Positions 9,236 to 19,004 are shown, counted from the stretch's first letter. The stretch: DNA of 29,256 nt from Chara braunii (GCA_003427395.1 BFEA01000410.1:376489-405744), one strand, 5' to 3'. Notes: generated from the letters alone by a model not told the origin. Numbers and translations are program-made.

Positions 9236-9600
9236 CCATCACACAATAGTGGATCGGTCCGATTGAAGTCTTTTTGTAAAACTGACGCCACTACCGTAGG
9301 ATCTACCCGTAGAATGAATCGTCTCCCGTATATGTAGTGTCCAAAGGCGTCTAAACACCGTAGGACAACTAACACCTCCTTCTTGAACTGACTGTAGTTG
9401 CGTTCAGCGGTGTTAAGCGTACGACTCTCGAATCTCAGTGGTCTCTCCTTACCGTCAGCGTCCTTCTCAGAAAGCATCACTCCAACAGAACATGGCCCAA
9501 TATTCATAGACACTATGAAAGGTCTGTTGGTTTCGTCCTCGAAGAAAGGTACACCTAGAATTCGTCCCCCTTCTTTAAACTCTTCCTTGAGGGTTAACAT
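9232..9600 (-). pseudogene. RNase H domain of the Gypsy polyprotein
   Basis: 122 codons matching the RT-linked RNase H: a beta strand RPFIVSMNIGPCSVGVML, then LRFESRTLNTAERNYSQFKKE and FILRVDPTVV. The first catalytic Asp of the family (normally in a TDA/TDG context) is Asn here. The Glu in QFKKE and the Asp in LRVD are kept. RNase H degrades the RNA strand during reverse transcription, so the Asp-to-Asn change would by itself be expected to impair it. Confidence 0.85.
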
Positions 9601-10004
9601 CGTGAGCTCCTGAGGAGAATCCGAGTAAAATCGCTCAGTTTTCCTAAGGAAAATCCGTAGAGGCTCTGCCTTCTCCCCGTATCCACGTATGAAGATCCGC
9701 CAGTAACCTACAACTCCTAGGAATTGGCGGACCTAGGTCGCGCTATGCAATGGAGTTGATCAGTTCAAGAGTTTATCTAGCTTCGCCGAATCTGCTCGCC
9801 GTCCTCTCGAATTACATATGAACCATAAAATCTTAATCGACAAGACTTCTCACCGGCTCTTCGTCTCACTGACCGTTAGATTAGCGTCATCTAGCTGCTC
9901 CAGGATCGCGTAGATGTGTGTCAAGTGTTACTCCACGAATCTCCTGACACTAGGAGCGACCTCCGTCTCCTCTTTCAGTACAGCCCCTTTTATCGGAAAG
10001 TCGT
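9601..10004 (-). pseudogene. RT palm/thumb remnant downstream of the inserted element
   Basis: Same frame as the RNase H fragment. Immediately after the insertion site it reads the second half of the RT catalytic box (LDD followed by FPIKG). Further on are VRQFLGVVGYWRIFIRGYGEKAEPL, the classic RT thumb/connection segment. At least four stops interrupt it. Confidence 0.75.
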
Positions 10005-10012
10005 CCAAAAAG
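10005..10012. repeat. Target-site duplication CCAAAAAG (left copy)
   Basis: Identical to 10994-11001. It flanks the 981-bp insert in the RT gene. Confidence 0.85.
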
Positions 10013-10214
10013 CACTCGCGGTAAACGACCACCTGAAATTTCAGAATGAAAGATTCTGAAGTGGTCTGAAACCGCTGAGATGGCCTGAAGACACTTCAGG
10101 TCATTTCAGAAGTTTCAGGTGGTTTCAAGTTGTAGGACAAGTTTTATAGGTTTTTTTTTTTTCTGCCTATTTTTTCAGCCACTTCAGGTCATTTCAGAAA
10201 TTTTAGGTGGGGAC

Positions 10215-10800
10215 TTGAAACCGATGAAGTGGCTGAAGCTTCTGAATGGGGTTTCATGTACCCCCATCCAAATGGTTGGATGGGCGTACCTGAAACCCCT
10301 TTCGTTGGATGGGCGTACCTGAAACCCCTTTCGAAAGCTTCAAAGTCATTTCAGAAATTTCAGGTGAGGACCTGAAACCGCTGAAGTGGTTGAAGCTTCT
10401 GAAAGGGGTTTCAGGTACCCCCATCCAACCATTTGGATGGGGGTACCTGAAACCCCTTTCAGAAGCTTTAGCCACTTCAGGTCATTTCAGGAATTTCAAG
10501 TGGGGACATGAAACCGCTGAAGCGGCTGAAGCTTCTGAAAGGGGTTTCAGGTACCCCCATCCAAATGGTTGGATGGGGGTACCTCAAACCCCTTTCAGAA
10601 GCTTCAGCCACTTCAGGTNNNNNNNNNNNNNNNNNNNNNNNNNNNNNNNNNNNNNNNNNNNNNNNNNNNNNNNNNNNNNNNNNNNNNNNNNNNNNNNNNN
10701 NNNNNNNNTCAGCCACTTCAGGTCATTTCAGGAATTTCAGGTGGGGACCTGAAACCGCCGAAGTGGCTGAAGCTTCTGAAAGGGGTTTCAGGTACCCCCA
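10215..10800. repeat. Tandem array of ~130-bp palindromic units
   Basis: Each unit has arms of about 47 bp (TGAAGTGGCTGAAGCTTCTG ... GGTACCCCCATCCAA and its inverse) around a short centre such as CCATT. Copies centre near 10270, 10428 and 10565, with a part copy at about 10709-10800. The first is the most decayed. Such arms can form cruciforms or long RNA hairpins. Confidence 0.85.
10619..10708. other. Assembly gap (90 N)
   Basis: A run of N inside the palindrome array. The array is probably collapsed or misassembled here, so the true element length is unknown. Confidence 0.95.
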
Positions 10801-10993
10801 TCCCACCATTTGCAATGAATCTGTAGGTAATCTGAAAGTGGTGTATCAACTTGAAGTGCCTGAACTGCCTAAAGGCGGTTCTAGACAACCCCATGTATAG
10901 ATCCACACACAATCTGAAAGTGGTGTAGTAACCTAAAGTGGTTGAACTGCCTAGAAAAGACCTGAAAATATGTGCACCCGTTAACCATCTCTC

Positions 10994-11001
10994 CCAAAAA
11001 G
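10994..11001. repeat. Target-site duplication CCAAAAAG (right copy)
   Basis: Pairs with 10005-10012. Confidence 0.85.
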
Positions 11002-11381
11002 ACTTCAACTTTATCAGGAATGAAGTCTTTCAGAACAACTACCATAGCCCTTTGGAAGACCGCAACTCCGTTGGTCCAACCCATAGGCACGACCATCATC
11101 TGCACTAATTCGAGAGGCGTATGTATCGCAGTAAGGTGTCTATCTCTAGGATCTAGAGGTATCTCATCATATCATGAAAATAGATCGCAGACGGAGTAGA
11201 TTGATCTGCCTGCCGCTCCCTCTGCTAGTAGATCAGCATGCAGTACGGACCCGACATCCCGGATGGTGACCTCATTCACCTTCTGAAGATCCTGAATCCA
11301 ACGGATCTTCCAATTAGGCTTCCATAAGAAGAACCACCTATTCGCGTAAGCGCTATCAGATGGCTCCGCTACATGCGACAC
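10994..11381 (-). pseudogene. Reverse transcriptase N-terminal part (fingers/palm)
   Basis: Contains FFLWKPNWKIRWIQDLQKVN (fingers), the motif A segment SVCDLFS with its catalytic Asp, and motif B (VVPMGWTNGVAVFQRAM). A TGA follows SVCDLFS in frame where Gypsy RTs normally have Gly. The region ends in the first residues of the catalytic box, where the DNA transposon has inserted. RT makes cDNA from the element RNA; this copy cannot. Confidence 0.85.
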
Positions 11382-12059
11382 AATCTTCTCTTTTAGAAAA
11401 ACGATTACTTCTTCCTTCTCCTTCAGAGCAAACTTTCACCCTGCGTCATTCCATGGACTGTGCGGAATCGTGTAGATCTTGGCAGGTTTGGTGTACCTAG
11501 GATCGATTCTCCCTCTTTCCACATCGCTAAAGGCTATACCATTATCACAAGTCTTAAGAACCTCCAGTACGCGCTCCTTCTCTTGTTCTGTAAAGTTTCC
11601 ATCTCCTATTTCCATCTACGATATCCTCTCTTCTGTTAGCCGTTGCGGCTCCCTCTTCTTCCTTTCTTTAATCTCTCTGGCAATATCTTCTTCAGATATC
11701 CCATCTAGCGCCGATCGCTCTCGAGCTACTGCCGCCGACTTAACCTTTTGAGTTACTGTCTTGTGCCTCTTTGGTCACCCCCCGGCCCCCGGTGGGGGCT
11801 GCGCCCTTAAAAACGACACAGAGATCATACCTCCGAACTTCTCATCTTCAGCCTTCGGATATGAGTTTCTACCCACAAGGATGCGATTGCCTAAGTCCTC
11901 GACTTCCACTATGCGTCCTTCTTCCTCCGTGAGCAATGTCCCATACTTCTTCTCACGGACTCGCAGAGAGCGACTCGCGAGTGTGGCCGGCTTGCGGCCG
12001 CCAGCAGCTGCTAAGGCCGCTCTGTTCCTCGGGTCACGAGGCTCAACTGTCTCTATCAT
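11382..12059 (-). pseudogene. Protease-RT linker
   Basis: In frame with the RT fragment. 12059-11775 is open (95 codons) with a basic stretch followed by an acidic KYGTLLTEEEGRIVEVEDLG segment. 11774-11382 is interrupted by stops but contains Glu/Lys-rich helical sequence leading into the RT fingers. This is the spacer usual between protease and RT; no separate domain is recognised. Confidence 0.55.
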
Positions 12060-12216
12060 AATCCGACCACCATCTGGACGCTTAATTAAAAGCGTCTGGC
12101 TTCCGTCCGGTCGCTCTATCCTAACCGCATGAACGTGGCTCGGCCACGTGCGTCATTGTAGTGGCTTTGAACTGCAGTCCCTGACCACGAAGATAGGCAT
12201 CAGTATGCGCAATCCT

Positions 12217-12591
12217 TCAACCTCGATGGCCACCTTGTGGCAGACTCCGGAGATTTTCTGCTTCCTTCCATCGGTTGTTTCTATTGAATAAGAAGGACCT
12301 ATCTAGATCCAATCCTGGTCGTACGATGAGTTCCTCATCCATGATAATGGCCTCACTCCCATTATCGATCACGCCCTGGATAACAATCTCGTCGTTGAGG
12401 ACGGTCTCTACCATGTCACTCCCTGGAATATAGAACTTATCCGGTGGTACTCCCTCCATTCCGTTCAAATAGACTATGGTCGTGCGTTCGGCCTTTGCGC
12501 TTACTCCTGATACTGCGACTGTGGGTACCTCTGGCTTGAAAGTCATCTGGACTTCGCCTCTCAGAGGAATGCACGTTTTACTCGTAATCAT
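12217..12591 (-). pseudogene. Retropepsin-like aspartic protease region
   Basis: The stretch IQGVIDNGSEAIIM has Asp at residue 76 in a D-N-G-S context, matching the D-[ST/N]-G-[SA] active-site loop of retroviral-type aspartic proteases. Predicted beta strands lie on either side. In the family this cleaves the polyprotein. The frame differs from the following linker, so a frameshift lies between 12217 and 12059. Confidence 0.7.
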
Positions 12592-12603
12592 CTGAAGCTC
12601 ATC

Positions 12604-13202
12604 TCACGCGAGCCTTGAAGCAACTAAGTACTCGAGTACCGAGCACTTCATACTAGGTTGTCTAAGCGCGCGCCTAAGAGGCTTCACTGTATCAATATCG
12701 TCTAACGAACTCTTCATGGTAAAATTTCGCTCTCCGCGCTTGCGCAATGAAAGTATAACTTCCTCTCCATCAATCCTTTGCCCATCCTTTTTTGCCATCA
12801 CATAGTCCGTATCGGCCTTCTTTGAAGAAGCGTCCCTCGCGGACTTGATCGCCGCAACTCGGAGGATAAAATCATTCGCACACTCTGACTCTTGGCCGCT
12901 TCTTTGCCCTTGCTTGGACGCACCCGCCAAGCGTCATCATCTCTCTCTCTCGCGCGATAGTCCGCGAGTGTGCAAGGGTTTTTATCCTCCATGCTCCGCC
13001 AAGGGTCAGTATTCCTGCGACCCCATCGCAAACTTGGAGAGTATGGGGACCCTGACTTGTCTCTGTAAGTTGTGGCTCTCGTCTTTGTTTCGATATTGGT
13101 CATTTGCCTGACCAGTCCCTTCATCATTTCTCTCATCTCCCTCATCTCATTTATCACTGCCTCTCTGTCCCTGGGTCGCTGAGGTCGGACTCCGTCCATC
13201 AA
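12604..13202 (-). pseudogene. Gag-pol junction, coiled-coil and charged linker
   Basis: 13202-12798 opens with RDREAVINEMREMREMMKGL, a heptad-like amphipathic helix, then a long Arg/Ser/Asp-rich stretch. 12930-12604 overlaps in another frame, shared with the protease, so a frameshift occurs in the overlap. No CCHC zinc knuckle is seen. Confidence 0.55.
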
Positions 13203-13454
13203 ATGCCCGCGTTCTGCCTAGTAAGGCTGGTTGTTAAAATCATGACACCTTTCCGCATCGTACTCACGATGGAGAACGAAGTCTCGACGTTGCATCCCTC
13301 TCAAGACTAAGTCCTTGTAATCATCTGCCTCAACCTTCATTGCCAACTTGAGAACCGCCGCAAAATTTATCTTGGCGTGAGTCATCTCTCTCAGTACTCC
13401 CTTTTGCTTCCCTTTTGGTAATCGACCGATAAAGATTGTACACCGCTCGACCTG

Positions 13455-14275
13455 TTATAGTTTCCCTTTTGCAATCAAGGCATCGGATATCTTCTGGAAC
13501 CGTCTCCCAAATGCTTGGACACTCTCGTCCTCACCTTGGGTCATCACTTCCAGATCTCGGATTGAGTACTTGACGTCTTCCAGCTTAAAGAGTTCATAAA
13601 GGTCGGCTTTGTAGGTAGCCCACCGCCTGTCTTTTGGTCGTGCTTCTTTGATTAATTGGCCCAAGCTCGGGTCCGAGTTGAACAAAAATTGTCTATGATC
13701 TCGTCCTTCGACCATTGACTGCGATATGCGTGCAGTTCCCACTTCTTGAGATACTCGGTGATACCGTATCCCTTAAAAATGAGTGGTCTGCTGTCTAACT
13801 TCGAGGGTTGGTGCGAGATGATGTATCTATCCCTCCTCTCGTAAGGAAGCATATACCACTCATCCGTCTGTGTGTCGTAGATCCGTCTAGGTGGTGTGTT
13901 CCTCTCCGGAGATCTATCTCTATCTTTCCAGGCTTGCTCCCGGGCATACTAGTCTTTCCAGTCATCCCTGCCTCTATCACCTCTGACGTCTCTCCGCTCG
14001 TACGTAGGGGAGCGTTGAGCCGCCATCTCCCGCCGGATACTAGGAGGTTCTGTTCTACTCTCCATCCAAACCAGTGATGCTGTCCTATCTGGCTCAACGA
14101 CGAGTGGGCAGCCCATCACCTCGGGTTCCCCATCATCGAGTTGATCTACGCATCTTAGCGGTGCATTATGCCAGATGCGCTCCTTGAGGTTTCGCAGAGC
14201 ACGGTCGAATAACGCTCGGTATACACTAGTTTGTTGTTCCATATTCGGATGTGGACCCATCGTGTCAGGCTCCAT
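13455..14275 (-). pseudogene. Gag (capsid-like) region
   Basis: The first ATG considered is at 14275 and opens 108 codons of hydrophilic N-terminal sequence. 13852-13652 continues in the same frame. 13742-13455 is one frame over and carries the Retrotrans_gag-like signature W..YKADLYELFKLED ... EDESVQAFGRRFQKISDAL. Gag packages element RNA into virus-like particles. At least one frameshift and one stop break it. The motif order and position upstream of protease support the call. Confidence 0.75.
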
Positions 14276-14340
14276 ATACTATATTTCCTCTTTGAGCTCG
14301 CGTTTGTACAAGGAGTCTATCGTCCCTGCCACTCGAACGA

Positions 14341-14470
14341 GCAGCCCAGACCTAATGTCTGAACTGGCAGTCCGGACCTAATGTAAGAACTGGCAACCCG
14401 GACCTAACGTCTGAACTGGCAGCCCGGACCTAATGTCAGAACTGGCAGCCCGGACCTAATGTCAGAACAG
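14341..14470. repeat. Five tandem copies of a 26-bp repeat
   Basis: Units start at 14341, 14367, 14393, 14419 and 14445. The consensus is GCAGCCCGGACCTAATG followed by TCAGAACTG, with one to four changes per copy. It sits in the untranslated leader between the putative primer-binding site and gag of the minus-strand Gypsy element. Confidence 0.9.
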
Positions 14471-14535
14471 GGAACCCTTAATCTCTCTGTACATCCAGAG
14501 CCAGGCGTCCGACCATAGGAGGATAGATCTCCACT

Positions 14536-14554
14536 TGTAGCGACCGTCGCGCCA
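14536..14554 (-). other. Candidate primer-binding site of the Gypsy element
   Basis: Minus strand TGGCGCGACGGTCGCTACA, beginning TGGCGC like many non-Met primer-binding sites and located upstream of gag. The sequence just before it ends TTCC rather than the usual CA of an LTR, and I could not match a specific tRNA, so the call is weak. Confidence 0.3.
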
Positions 14555-15304
14555 GGAAGTGGCCCGCGTCAGGACGAAGTCCCAATGGAAAAAAAAACTG
14601 CCAACCTAAGTCCTAGCAGGGTCCTAGAGTAGCCCAGATGACGACAACTTGGAATTCCGAACTCGAATTGGGCTCGCAAACCTTGTACTCAAGTTCCCTC
14701 GAATAAAAGGCGCGTGCCCAATTCGAGGGAATTCAGTCTACAGCACCCACGAGTGCGCCCCCGACCAATGGGCTTAACCCCCTAGGCCAAAACCGGAAAT
14801 AAAAGACGTACGTACTTGGTTTTAAAACTTTCAAGGCATTTTCTTATTTTTAGGAAACTTTTATTGTTTTAATTAATAAAAAATTACTTATAAATAAAAA
14901 GAAAGCCCTATATCACCCTCAGCGCTTAGGGGAATCTGATACAAACCCTAACGCGCAATGAGGTAAGTACGTACTTCTTTTTACCGTCCTTTTTAGATTT
15001 ATCTCTAATTTTTGCTGAATAATTATAAAAAAATATTTTTATTCAACGGAAATTCTCGTCGTTTGTTTTCAATTTTTGATAACGAAACAGCTGACTCTCA
15101 TAGACCCGGATTAACCCGACTGCTCTTTCCTTGCCTCTTTTACGATTTTTTTTGTATTTTTTGAATATTAATTAAGAAAATTTAAGTTTCATTGAGATAA
15201 ATTACTTTTATTATTCATATGTATTTAGGATCACGGTAGATAAAGGCCCGCCAAATTTTGAGAATTTTAAGGGTAGGATTTAATTTTAGCAAATGTACCA
15301 AAAA

Positions 15305-15715
15305 TTCGGCAGCATTTTGTCTTCCCCCATTGGGATGGGGTTCGAGGCGAAGCTCACCAACAGCACTACTGAAAGAATAAAATGGAGAGAAATGTTACAA
15401 AGAAAGAAAACGATTTTTAGTTGAATTTTTGATAGTTTATATATTTTTTATTAAATTAATTAGCCAAAATTTTATTTAAAAGATAAAATTTGCAAAACTT
15501 TCGTCAACAACTTTCCCTCTCGTGGGGACGGGGGTTCGGGGCTAAGCCGTCAAATAAAAAACAATTCGATTGAAAGAAAGGAAAATGCTTTATATAATTT
15601 TTAGATATTTATTTTAGTTTTTATCAATTAAAATAGCAAAATTAAATTTAAAGGAAATTTTTGAAGAAATTTCGGCAACACTTACCCTCCCCCCGTCGGG
15701 ATGGGGTTCGGGACA
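15305..15715 (-). repeat. Three spaced copies of a GC-rich motif (array A)
   Basis: Copies begin at about 15305, 15500 and 15671. Each reads TTCGGCAGCA-like sequence, then CCTCCCCCCGTCGGGATGGG or a variant, then GTTCG. The core CCCC..GGG..GGGG is partly palindromic. The same motif recurs in the opposite orientation at 26375-26729 and, more diverged, at 23270-23492. Confidence 0.7.
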
Positions 15716-15918
15716 ATGCCCCTTAAATAGAGCTGCGGAAACGAAAACTCAGGCTAAATGAATAAAAAGACAGAAATCCGATTTTAATAAATTTTTAAAT
15801 AATTATTTGAAGTTTTTATCAATATTATTAACAAAGGCTCGAAATAAAACGAAATCTTTCAGAACTCTTGGCCGCACACTAATTTTAACATCTAATACAG
15901 TATTATATGTTTATCTTT

Positions 15919-15996
15919 GTTTAGGGTTTCCCCTAATTAGGGTTTCCCCTAATTAGGGTTTCTCCTAATAAGGGTTTCCCCAATTAGGGTTTAGGG
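15919..15996 (+). repeat. Degenerate telomere-like 16-bp tandem repeat
   Basis: About four and a half copies of GGGTTTCCCCTAATTA, bracketed by TTTAGGG motifs. It resembles plant-type telomeric sequence but is not a true telomere array. Confidence 0.75.
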
Positions 15997-16559
15997 GTTT
16001 TGTGCGCGACCACACGCTCACATCAAATCTCGTACCCCCCCGTGCATTTTTCTAGAGAATGCTCAAAGTTCAAAGGCAAAAGTTATTAGATTACGTTTTT
16101 TTTATTTTTTATTTTTTTTGTTTTAAATAAAATACAAAAAAAATCTCTATTTCTCCTTATTTTTCTGCCCCTTTTATCTTCGTTGGAGCCCGCCGCTCCT
16201 TCAAATGAAGTTCGCTTTTTCCGACCAAGGTCTCAAAACGTCGGGAAAATTAAACGGAACAACTTTGTTCCTCGCGGTCCGCCTCTAAATTCTGGCTCAA
16301 TTTTTCGTAACGAAATTAAAAGAAGAATTTTGATTTTCAAAATAATATGTTAAAAATGAAAGAAAATTAAATATTTCAAATTTTAGCCGTTAGAATTATA
16401 AAAAAAAAACGTACCAAAATGTTCGTCTCAACGAGAGGACGAACTTTGGTCCGGAGAGTGTTTACTCAAAAAGTTCCGGATCGAGAGATATTTAATAAAA
16501 ATGAATTAAAAAATAAATAAATAAAAAAAATCAGCTAATCAACCTTTTACAACTAATTA

Positions 16560-17945
16560 GTCACTGGCTGATTAGCCAACGGACCCCCGTTTGATTGGGG
16601 AAGGCCGAGGCCTTGGGGGTGCAGTCCCCTCGCCGACAACGGTGCCAAAGTTGTGAGGAGACTCGGGGAGGGGTGGGGAGGGGTCGCCCACTGTTCGTTG
16701 AAGCCAAGGGCAACGACGCCTGTCACTCCCCGTGCCCGCTTCCGAGGTCCTCAGCGACCAGCAGGGTATTCGAGTTCGCGTTGCCTATCATATTCCCCTT
16801 AGTAAAAACACTTTCCTGCACACGTAGGCAATTCAAAATCAATAATAATAATAAATAAAAATGTAATACGTTGATCTAGCCTGTGAATTTCGAGATCAGG
16901 GTTCGGATAAGCACAGTCCACTCAATCACACTGCAAGTCTCAAAGAGAGTAAACCAGGTGAAGAGTGTGAACCAGGCGCAGCGTCTAGCTTCTGTTTGGG
17001 TCGTCCTAAGTGGGGAACATACCCCGCAACTTTTCAACCTCACTCCACGTGCGGCGGCGTCCTGCTAAAGAGGCCCAGGTTAGAAGTCACACGGGTGTGA
17101 CTGTGACCACGCAGGATGCGCAAAAGGTACACTATGATGCTGACCCTGGTTATGACTGTGACAGTGATTGTCCTCTGATCTAACACAATAAACAGTCCCA
17201 GCATGTAGTTGAGGGAATTATCATGGCCATGGTTGCCGGTCGCAGGCGGCTGCAGGACTGAAATGACATGCCATAGCTAGATCAAAGTCTTCTGGTTTTG
17301 GCTGGGACTGTATAGACGACAGCAGCGGCATGTGGAATTGACACTGACTTTGATGTAAATTCTGACTGTAGCTTGGTCACGACACGTGGCGGATTATCAC
17401 AGGCTTATGACATGTGGTAAATCTGGTGGCAGTCAGGACAAGCAAGGGCTAGCACATAAGAACGAGGAGCGTAGAGGCCTATCTGTTCTGCAGCAGCTGC
17501 AATGGTCGAAAAGACTCGAGTACAATGAAAACTGTTGGCGGAGTTGAGTTCACTTGAGTGAAGACAGAACGTGATTAGAGCTCGATGTGAGCAACCTACA
17601 GGATTGTCTGACTCTTACTTCAAAAACGTATGCAGCAACAAGAGCTCACTTGATGATCAATATTATTTCCTTGACTAAGCTCCCTCAGCAAACCCTTGTC
17701 TCACTGACCGAAGCTCTGTCCCTGAAAACCGCTTCAAGTTAGCCAGGAGAATTTGTTCCCCGCAATGTTGTTGCGTTATGTCCAAACGTTGCTCAAATGA
17801 AGATCGCAACGGTCACTTTGTTCGGTTCGAAGTCCCCCTTAAGGATCTCCTGTCTGATCTTCGATTGAGGGTCTCTTTCAGAGATAATGAGCATTATTGT
17901 GACTGCATGCAGAAAAGCCGTGCGGAATTCGACTTGTATTTTGAA
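16560..17945. other. Unassigned mixed-composition region
   Basis: ORFs are at most 87 codons and show no domain. An (AAT)n run lies at 16840-16855. No promoter, RNA gene or repeat boundary could be supported. Confidence 0.5.
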
Positions 17946-18057
17946 TAGATGATTAGAAATACCTTTCACAGACCGAGGTCGTGCGCTCGCTGGGAACCCC
18001 TATTCTTGCTCACGCGTACACCCTTTCTCACTCGCCCACTCCCACTCAATCCATCCT

Positions 18058-18067
18058 TCTCTCTCAT

Positions 18068-18133
<66 letters not shown>

Positions 18134-18134
18134 G
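18058..18134. repeat. (TC)n followed by (TA)n microsatellite
   Basis: CTCTCT from about 18058 to 18116, then TATATA to 18134, directly abutting the inverted-repeat element. Confidence 0.9.
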
Positions 18135-18915
18135 ACAGGGTCACCAGCCCGTACGTACGGAGGTTCCCGGGCAGACCTCCGTACGTACGGGCGTTCGGGG
18201 TCCCGTACGGGGTCCGAACGTGACGGCATTCGGCCCCTGCCAAAAATTATTTCTGGGCCTAAAAATAATTATTGGTTTCGGATTTTTTTTATGTGAGTTT
18301 TCTATGACGTGAGGTACATGCCTGTAAATGTTCAAGTCATTTGGCTAAGCCAAATAAGAATTAAAAATCACCAAAGATGGCTCTCTCAAAACGTGCTCGC
18401 CCACGTATTTTTTCACTTTTCACTTTTTGTTTTCACTTTCGTTCGGGGTCTAAACAATTTTAGTATTTTTTGAAAATTTTTTAGTGGGTTTTGTATTATG
18501 TGAAGTACACGTCTGTAAATTTTCAGGGCATTTAGCTATGCAAAAAAAAAAATGAAAAATCTCCAAAGATGGCGGTGTCGAAAACATGCTCGCGCACTCA
18601 CTAAATTTAATTCTCTTTTAATTCTCTTTTTATTTTTATTTATTTTTATTATTAGTATTTATTTTCCATATTTTATTTTTATTTCAAATTTGGTAAGGAA
18701 TTCGGATGTAATGCTCAGGCAAATATTGTTTAATTTATGTTTTTCCATAACATATCTTATTTTCAGATTTTTTTGATGACTTTTTTTGTTTTTTTTTGGG
18801 TCCGCGTTCGGCCCGAACGGCCGAACGCATCCCCAAGGGGACCCATACGTTCGGGCATTCGGGTTTGGGCGTTCAGGTTCGGGCATTCGGCCCGTCCCGA
18901 ACGTCGGTTACCCTG
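18135..18915. mobile_element. Inverted-repeat-ended element inserted in a (TA)n tract
   Basis: The left end reads ACAGGGTCACC. The right end, on the other strand, reads ACAGGGTAACC. Both sit directly against (TA)n. Subterminal regions on both sides are rich in CGTTCGGG/CCCGAACG motifs. The interior has two diverged direct copies (about 18289-18402 and 18482-18594) sharing CAAAGATGGC and TGCTCGC. No transposase is encoded. The architecture is that of a MITE-like DNA transposon that targets TA. The family is not recognised, and the target duplication cannot be seen inside (TA)n. Confidence 0.55.
18148..18191. repeat. Perfect 17-bp inverted repeat
   Basis: Arms CCCGTACGTACGGAGGT and its exact complement are separated by a 10-bp spacer. 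Each arm also contains the self-complementary CCGTACGTACGG. It sits in the left subterminal region of the element. Confidence 0.85.
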
Positions 18916-18935
18916 TATATATATATACATATATA
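18916..18935. repeat. (TA)n microsatellite between two inserted elements
   Basis: Imperfect TATATA tract with one ACA interruption, between the inverted-repeat element and tail copy 2. Confidence 0.8.
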
Positions 18936-19004
18936 TGTCACAGCCCCTCGTTTGTTGTCCTCTTCTCCCTCTCTGCCTACGGTTTACCGGGCAGTTCTAT
19001 TTGA

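Larger units (their letters stand above)
10013..10993. mobile_element. Non-autonomous DNA transposon with 8-bp target duplication (hAT-like?)
   Basis: It interrupts the RT gene exactly inside the catalytic box, and CCAAAAAG is duplicated at both ends. Discounting the insert and one duplicate makes the host reading frame continuous, which fixes the boundaries. The ends are imperfect inverted repeats: GGTAAACG then TTTCAG at the left and, on the other strand, GGTTAACG then TTTCAG at the right, at identical spacing (about 32 bp). No transposase ORF is present. The interior is built from large palindromes and contains a 90-bp assembly gap. Eight-bp duplications are typical of hAT elements, but the termini are not a textbook hAT sequence, so the superfamily is open. 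Confidence 0.8.
7625..14556 (-). mobile_element. Degenerate Ty3/Gypsy LTR retrotransposon (internal region)
   Basis: The minus strand carries gag, protease, RT, RNase H and integrase fragments in that order, the Ty3/Gypsy (Metaviridae) order with integrase after RNase H. Stops and about four to five frameshifts break it into short ORFs. Once the 981-bp insert and one 8-bp duplicate are discounted, the RT fragment ending at the insert and the RNase H fragment are in the same frame. LTRs could not be delimited. A short resemblance (CGGGCCACTTC, and CTAGGACT followed by AGGTT) is shared by about 7439-7490 and 14557-14625 and may be eroded LTR ends. Element boundaries are therefore approximate. 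Confidence 0.85.
14580..16560. other. AT-rich, gene-free region upstream of the Gypsy gag
   Basis: No ORF of note. Composition changes from mixed to strongly A/T-rich (long A/T runs) after 14810, broken by the GC-rich motif copies and telomere-like repeats listed separately. It may include the 5' LTR of the minus-strand element. Confidence 0.5.

Noticed and set aside
14341-14470. CRISPR-like array
   Set aside because: The 26-bp units are directly abutting with no spacers, in a eukaryotic retroelement leader.
7439-14625. Confident LTR pair for the Gypsy element
   Set aside because: Only about 10-bp blocks (CGGGCCACTTC, CTAGGACT, AGGTT) are shared between the two sides, too little to define LTRs by eye.
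17089-17180. Short open stretch rich in Asp and Cys as an exon
   Set aside because: Under 30 codons, with no supporting splice sites or homology recognisable.
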